Part shown: positions 38,921 through 43,178 of the stretch, one piece after another | Layout of the letters: each line of letters begins with the position of its first letter | Numbering within the stretch: position 1 is the stretch's first letter | Source: Neisseriaceae bacterium | GTDB taxonomy: Bacteria > Pseudomonadota > Gammaproteobacteria > Burkholderiales > Chromobacteriaceae | DNA length: 43,178 nt | Direction of reading: 5' to 3' | Assembly (NCBI GenBank): GCA_027484385.1 | Contig: JAIXTB010000140.1 | Span: 1 to 43,178 of the forward strand | Notes under the pieces: model-generated | The model's input: only the letters and a program-made list of their open reading frames with translations | What the model was told of the DNA's origin: nothing | Database searches by the model: none | Program-made: the position numbers and the translations under genes

Positions 38921-41031
38921 TGCGCTATCCGGTGATTGCGGCGGCACTGGGTGTCGTCATGCTCTACCTGCTGGCTATTTCTACCGGCAATACGTCCAAA
39001 CTGGCCGAATACTACTGGTGGGTATTCGGCCTGAACGTACTGGGCCTGCTGGGCCTGCTCGGTGTGGTACTGCGCCAGCTGCTGCGCCTGCGTCGCCGGG
39101 TGAAAAGCCGTGAATTCGGTGCCAAGCTCACGCAGAAAATGGTGGTGATGTTTGCCGTAGTGGCCCTGCTGCCGGGCATGCTGGTGTTTACTGTCTCGGC
39201 CCAGTTCCTGACGCGCAGTATCGAAAGCTGGTTCAACGTACAGGTAGAAAGCGCGCTGGACCGCGGGCTGGAGCTGGGTAAAAACGCGCTGGGCTATGTG
39301 CTCACCGATGTATCGCGCAAGGCCCGCGTGATTGCGCTGGACGTGGCCGACCAGCGCGAGCGCGAGCTCAATAGCCGGCTATCCCGCCTGCGTGAGCAGC
39401 TGGGCGTAGAAGAAGTGGCGGTGTACACCCGCCAGGGCCAGCTGGTGAGCTTTGCCGGCCCGGACGATACCCGCTACCTGCCACGTGCGCCTGACTACGA
39501 GCTGTTGCGTTCGCTGCAAGGGCGCAAGACCCACGAGAGCATCGACAACGACGCCCGCAGCGGCCTGCTGCTGAAAGTGCTGATGCCCTATCGCAGCTAC
39601 ATCACCGGCGAGCAGCTGATCCTGCAGGTTATCCAGCCCGCCCCGGCTGATATTGCCCGCGATGCCGAGCTGATCGAAGACGCGCGTACCGATTACCGCC
39701 AGCTGGTGCTGGCGCGGGATGGGCTCAAAACGTTTTACATGCTGACCCTGGCGCTGGTTTTTCTGCTGGCGCTCACTGCGGCACTGGCCTTTGCGCTGTT
39801 CATTTCCGAGCGCCTGTCCGCACCCCTGTCCGAGTTGGCCGCAGGTACCCGCGCAGTGGCGCAGGGTGACTTCTCCAAGCGCCACCCTGTGTACCGCAAG
39901 GATGAGCTGGGCATTCTCACCACCATGTTCAACCGCATGACCCAGCAGCTGGACGAGGCACGGCATACCGCCGATGAAAGCCGGCGTTTGCTGGAATCCA
40001 GCAAACTTTATCTGGAAAGCATTCTGGCCAACCTGTCCGCCGGTGTGATGGCGTTTGACAGCAACTGGAACCTGCGTGCGGCCAACACCAGTGCCGGCCG
40101 TATCCTGGGGGTGGACTTTGCCGAGCTGGCCGCGCACGAGATCCAGGTATGGCCGGCACTGCGCCCGGAGCTGTCACCGCTGGTGGATACCATCCTGCGC
40201 GAAGCGGCCAACATTAGCCCGCACGACTGGCAGCAGCAGGTGGATTACCTGGGTTCCCAGGGTAGCCGCCAGCTGGTTGCGCGGGGGGCGGTATTGCCAG
40301 AGCAGTCCGCTACCGGCTATGTTGTGGTGTTTGACGATATTACCGAGCTGGCGCGCGCCCAACGTGACGCCGCCTGGGGCGAGGTGGCCAAGCGGCTGGC
40401 ACATGAAATCCGCAACCCGCTCACGCCGATACAGCTCTCTGCCGAGCGCCTGGCCATGAAACTGGCCGACAAGCTCGAAGGCAGCGATGCGGAGATGCTG
40501 CGGCGTGCCACCGATACCATCGTCAAACAGGTAACGGCCTTGAAAGGCATGGTGGATGCATTCCGGGATTACGCCCGCGCGCCCAGGACAAAACTGGTGC
40601 CGCTGGACCTGAATGAGCTGGTGCGAGAGGTATTGATTCTCTACGAAAGCAACCCTGCCCTGAGAGTGGATTTGAGTCTGGAACCCTTGCCGTTTATGGG
40701 TGATGCCGCGCTTTTGCGCCAGGTTTTGCATAACCTGCTGCAGAACGCGCAAGATGCAGTCCTTGACGCTAGCATCCCGATGATTCAAATTAGCAGCCGA
40801 CTAGAAGGAAGGAACGCGCTCGTCTGTGTACAAGACAACGGCGCCGGGTTCAGTGCAGACATACTGCCACGTGCCTTTGAGCCTTACGTAACCAGTAAAG
40901 CGAAAGGGACCGGCCTGGGCCTTGCGGTGGTGAAAAAAATAGTGGAGGAACACCACGGCCAGATTCATCTGGCCAATGCAGACAGTGGCGGTGCGCGGAT
41001 CCATCTCACCCTGCCATTGCTGGAGGCTTAA
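38920..41031 (+). CDS. ntrY: NtrY-like sensor histidine kinase
   Basis: Multiple TM, HAMP, PAS; EVAKRLAHEIRNPLTPIQLSAERL; GTGLGLAVVKKIVEEHHGQI. Confidence 0.92.
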   Translation: MRYPVIAAALGVVMLYLLAISTGNTSKLAEYYWWVFGLNVLGLLGLLGVVLRQLLRLRRRVKSREFGAKLTQKMVVMFAVVALLPGMLVFTVSAQFLTRSIESWFNVQVESALDRGLELGKNALGYVLTDVSRKARVIALDVADQRERELNSRLSRLREQLGVEEVAVYTRQGQLVSFAGPDDTRYLPRAPDYELLRSLQGRKTHESIDNDARSGLLLKVLMPYRSYITGEQLILQVIQPAPADIARDAELIEDARTDYRQLVLARDGLKTFYMLTLALVFLLALTAALAFALFISERLSAPLSELAAGTRAVAQGDFSKRHPVYRKDELGILTTMFNRMTQQLDEARHTADESRRLLESSKLYLESILANLSAGVMAFDSNWNLRAANTSAGRILGVDFAELAAHEIQVWPALRPELSPLVDTILREAANISPHDWQQQVDYLGSQGSRQLVARGAVLPEQSATGYVVVFDDITELARAQRDAAWGEVAKRLAHEIRNPLTPIQLSAERLAMKLADKLEGSDAEMLRRATDTIVKQVTALKGMVDAFRDYARAPRTKLVPLDLNELVREVLILYESNPALRVDLSLEPLPFMGDAALLRQVLHNLLQNAQDAVLDASIPMIQISSRLEGRNALVCVQDNGAGFSADILPRAFEPYVTSKAKGTGLGLAVVKKIVEEHHGQIHLANADSGGARIHLTLPLLEA

Positions 41032-42299
41032 TGCGAAGCAGCGATATTCTGATTGTTGATGACGAGATCGGTATCCGGGAGTTGCTCTCGGAAATCTTGC
41101 AGGACGAAGGCTTTACCGTCGCCCTGGCCGAGAATGCCGAAGTTGCCCGCCAATTGCGGAACCAGACACGCCCAGCCCTCGTGCTGCTGGATATCTGGAT
41201 GCCGGATTGTGATGGCGTTACCTTGCTGAAGGAGTGGGCCAAATCCGGGCAGCTCAATATGCCGGTAGTGATGATGTCTGGCCATGCCAGCATCGACACG
41301 GCCGTTGAAGCGACCCGTATCGGCGCTTTCGATTTTCTCGAAAAGCCGATTGCATTACAGAAACTGCTCACCACGGTGCAGCGCGCGCTGAAGTATGGCG
41401 ACATGCAAGCCAATACCTCGCTGAACCTGGACAAACTGGGTAAGAGTGCACCCATTCACGAGCTGAAGCGCCAACTGGAGCGCGTTTCCAAAGTGAAGTC
41501 GCCGGTATTGCTTACCGGCGAGGCAGGGGTGGGTTTCGAGCTGGTCGCCAGGTTTTTCCACCACGGCAATACCCCGTGGGTGACGCCAGCCAAGCTGGAA
41601 CAGCTGGCCGATGCGCCGCTGGAGCTACTGCAAAAAGCCAATAACGGCGTATTGTTCCTGCCGGAAATCGGCCAGTACAACCGCCGTACGCAGCAAGGCC
41701 TGCTGTTTTTGCTGTCCAAACTGGACCGCTTCAACGTTCGCCTCGTCTGTTCCTGCAGCCGGCCATTGCAAGAGCTGCTGGTAGACCCGGAATGCGATAA
41801 CCGCATGCTGACCGCGCTGTCCAGCGTGATTGTGCCGATTCCGCCGCTGCGCGAGCACGCAGAAGACATCACCTTCATTGCCGAGCAGATCCTGCACGAG
41901 CTGATCGAGTCCAAGCAGATGCCCACGCGCCGCCTGACCACGGCGGCACTGAATGCCATGCGCCAGTATGAGTGGCCGGGTAATCTGGAGCAGCTGCGCA
42001 GCATCATCAAGAGCTTGGGCCTGACCGCCGAGTCGGATGATATCGATGCAGCCGAAGTGAACAAGGTGCTGGCGCAGTTCCGCCACGAGAAACCGGTGGA
42101 AGAAACCGGCTTCGATTTCAGCTTGCCGCTGCGCGAACTGCGCGAACAGCTGGAACGCCGCTACTTCGAGTACCACATCGTGCTGGAAAACGGCAATATG
42201 AGCCGCGTGGCGCAGAAGGTAGGCCTGGAGCGTACCCACCTGTACCGCAAGCTCAAACAGCTGGGCGTGAAATTCAGCCGCAAAGTGGCCGAAGAGTAA
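41031..42299 (+). CDS. ntrX: NtrX-like response regulator with degenerate AAA+ domain
   Basis: Receiver ILIVDDEIGIRELL...LLDIWMPDCDG...FLEKPI; central LLTGEAGVGFELVARFF, NGVLFLPEIG; C-terminal Fis-type HTH NMSRVAQKVGLERTHLYRKLKQLGV. Confidence 0.9.
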   Translation: MRSSDILIVDDEIGIRELLSEILQDEGFTVALAENAEVARQLRNQTRPALVLLDIWMPDCDGVTLLKEWAKSGQLNMPVVMMSGHASIDTAVEATRIGAFDFLEKPIALQKLLTTVQRALKYGDMQANTSLNLDKLGKSAPIHELKRQLERVSKVKSPVLLTGEAGVGFELVARFFHHGNTPWVTPAKLEQLADAPLELLQKANNGVLFLPEIGQYNRRTQQGLLFLLSKLDRFNVRLVCSCSRPLQELLVDPECDNRMLTALSSVIVPIPPLREHAEDITFIAEQILHELIESKQMPTRRLTTAALNAMRQYEWPGNLEQLRSIIKSLGLTAESDDIDAAEVNKVLAQFRHEKPVEETGFDFSLPLRELREQLERRYFEYHIVLENGNMSRVAQKVGLERTHLYRKLKQLGVKFSRKVAEE

Positions 42300-42336
42300 G
42301 TTTGCTTTTTTACTGCTCCTGCGGGAGCTACCCGGA

Positions 42337-42358
42337 CGGCCGCGCAAGCGGCCGTTTT
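42337..42358 (+). terminator. GC hairpin plus short T-run abutting the moeB start
   Basis: ACGGCCGCGCAAGCGGCCGTTTTA. Confidence 0.6.
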
Positions 42359-42360
42359 AC

Positions 42361-43122
42361 ATGATGACAAAAGAACTGAACGACAGCGCACTGCTGCGCT
42401 ACAGCCGCCATATCCTGCTGCCCGAAATCGATATCGAAGGCCAGCAGCGTTTGTTGGCTGCACGTGTGCTGGTGGTAGGGGCGGGTGGCCTAGGCGCGCC
42501 TGCGCTACTGTACCTGGCCAGTGCCGGGGTGGGCCAGCTCACGCTGGTGGACGACGACACGGTGGAGCTGACCAACCTGCAGCGCCAGGTCATTCACGAT
42601 ATGCACACGCTGGGCCAGCCCAAGGTGGCGTCGGCAGCAGCGCGGCTGGCCGCCATCAACCCCGAGGTACAGCTGCGCTTGCTGAACGAGCGCCTGGCCG
42701 GCGATAGGTTGGCCGCAGAGGTGGCCGCACACGACCTGGTGCTGGACTGCAGCGACAACTTTGCCACCCGCCACGCCATCAACCGCGCCTGTGTCGCCGC
42801 CCGCGTGCCCCTGGTGTCGGGCGCTGCTGTGCGCTTTAGCGGGCAGCTGGCGGTATACGATGTGCGCGACGCGGCGTCACCGTGTTACCACTGCCTGTTT
42901 CCGGAGGAGGGCGAAGCCAGCGATGGCCCGTGCGCCACTTTCGGCGTACTGGCACCGCTGGTAGGGGTGATTGGCAGCCTGCAGGCGGTAGAGGCGGTCA
43001 AGCTGCTGGCCGGCCGCCGCCCGGCCTTGGGGCAGCTGACGCTGTACGAGGCGCTGGAGGGGAGCTTTCGCCAGCTGAAAGTGCCGCGCGACCCGGACTG
43101 CCCGGTATGCGGCCAACGTTAG
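42361..43122 (+). CDS. moeB: MoeB/ThiF/HesA-family adenylyltransferase
   Basis: RYSRHILLPEIDIEGQQRLLAARVLVVGAGGLGAPALLYLASAGVGQLTLVDDDTVELTNLQRQ; CYHC...CPVC zinc ligands. Confidence 0.92.
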   Translation: MMTKELNDSALLRYSRHILLPEIDIEGQQRLLAARVLVVGAGGLGAPALLYLASAGVGQLTLVDDDTVELTNLQRQVIHDMHTLGQPKVASAAARLAAINPEVQLRLLNERLAGDRLAAEVAAHDLVLDCSDNFATRHAINRACVAARVPLVSGAAVRFSGQLAVYDVRDAASPCYHCLFPEEGEASDGPCATFGVLAPLVGVIGSLQAVEAVKLLAGRRPALGQLTLYEALEGSFRQLKVPRDPDCPVCGQR

Positions 43123-43130
43123 GCCGTAGA

Positions 43131-43165
43131 TAAAAAAAGCCGCTTCGTCTGAAGCGGCTTTTTAT
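43131..43165. terminator. Intrinsic terminator after moeB
   Basis: AAAAAAAGCCGCTTCGTCTGAAGCGGCTTTTTATT. Confidence 0.85.
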
Positions 43166-43178
43166 TGGCTGTGGGCCG

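Noticed and set aside
43145-43155. Partial Neisseria DUS-like CGTCTGAA in the terminator after moeB
   Set aside because: Only part of GCCGTCTGAA; it is the loop and arm of the CCGCTTCGTCTGAAGCGG hairpin and I see no other copies in the window.

Overview
The window is a GC-rich, gene-dense chromosomal segment, probably from a betaproteobacterium of the Neisseriales/Chromobacteriaceae type (inferred from gene content and order). It looks like core genome: I see no phage, IS, integron, CRISPR array, tRNA or rRNA. Content left to right: uvrD 3' end; a receiver-TPR protein and a membrane protein; a DUF3460-like protein; an O-methyltransferase; tolR-tolA-tolB-pal-cpoB with no adjacent tolQ; purE-purK-purC; a GNAT acetyltransferase; an SbtA-like bicarbonate transporter with a PII/SbtB-like protein; an alpha/beta hydrolase; a Tat-exported beta-carbonic-anhydrase-like protein (minus strand); a FadH-like dienoyl-CoA reductase behind a putative operator-controlled promoter; a PhnD-like binding protein overlapping a HAMP-PAS-GGDEF-EAL protein; a TlpA-like thioredoxin; a PfkB kinase; gshA-gshB-apbE-dgkA; a tandem-PAS chemoreceptor with a shortened signalling domain; topA, smg, dprA and a LysM protein (all minus strand); def-fmt-htpX-rsmB-DUF4390-ntrY-ntrX; and moeB. 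The strongest unexplained signal is a dispersed decamer, 5'-GTTGGCCGCA-3'. By eye I find 24 exact copies on both strands (about 1 per 1.8 kb), where well under one is expected by base composition. It recurs in unrelated genes with a fixed synonymous codon choice (TTG-GCC-GCA) and in intergenic DNA. This density resembles DNA uptake sequences, and dprA lies in the same window. Other notable points are a degenerate AAA+ domain in NtrX, a palindrome that exactly fills a promoter spacer, a bicarbonate-handling gene neighbourhood, and a direct-repeat pair upstream of a small membrane protein gene.
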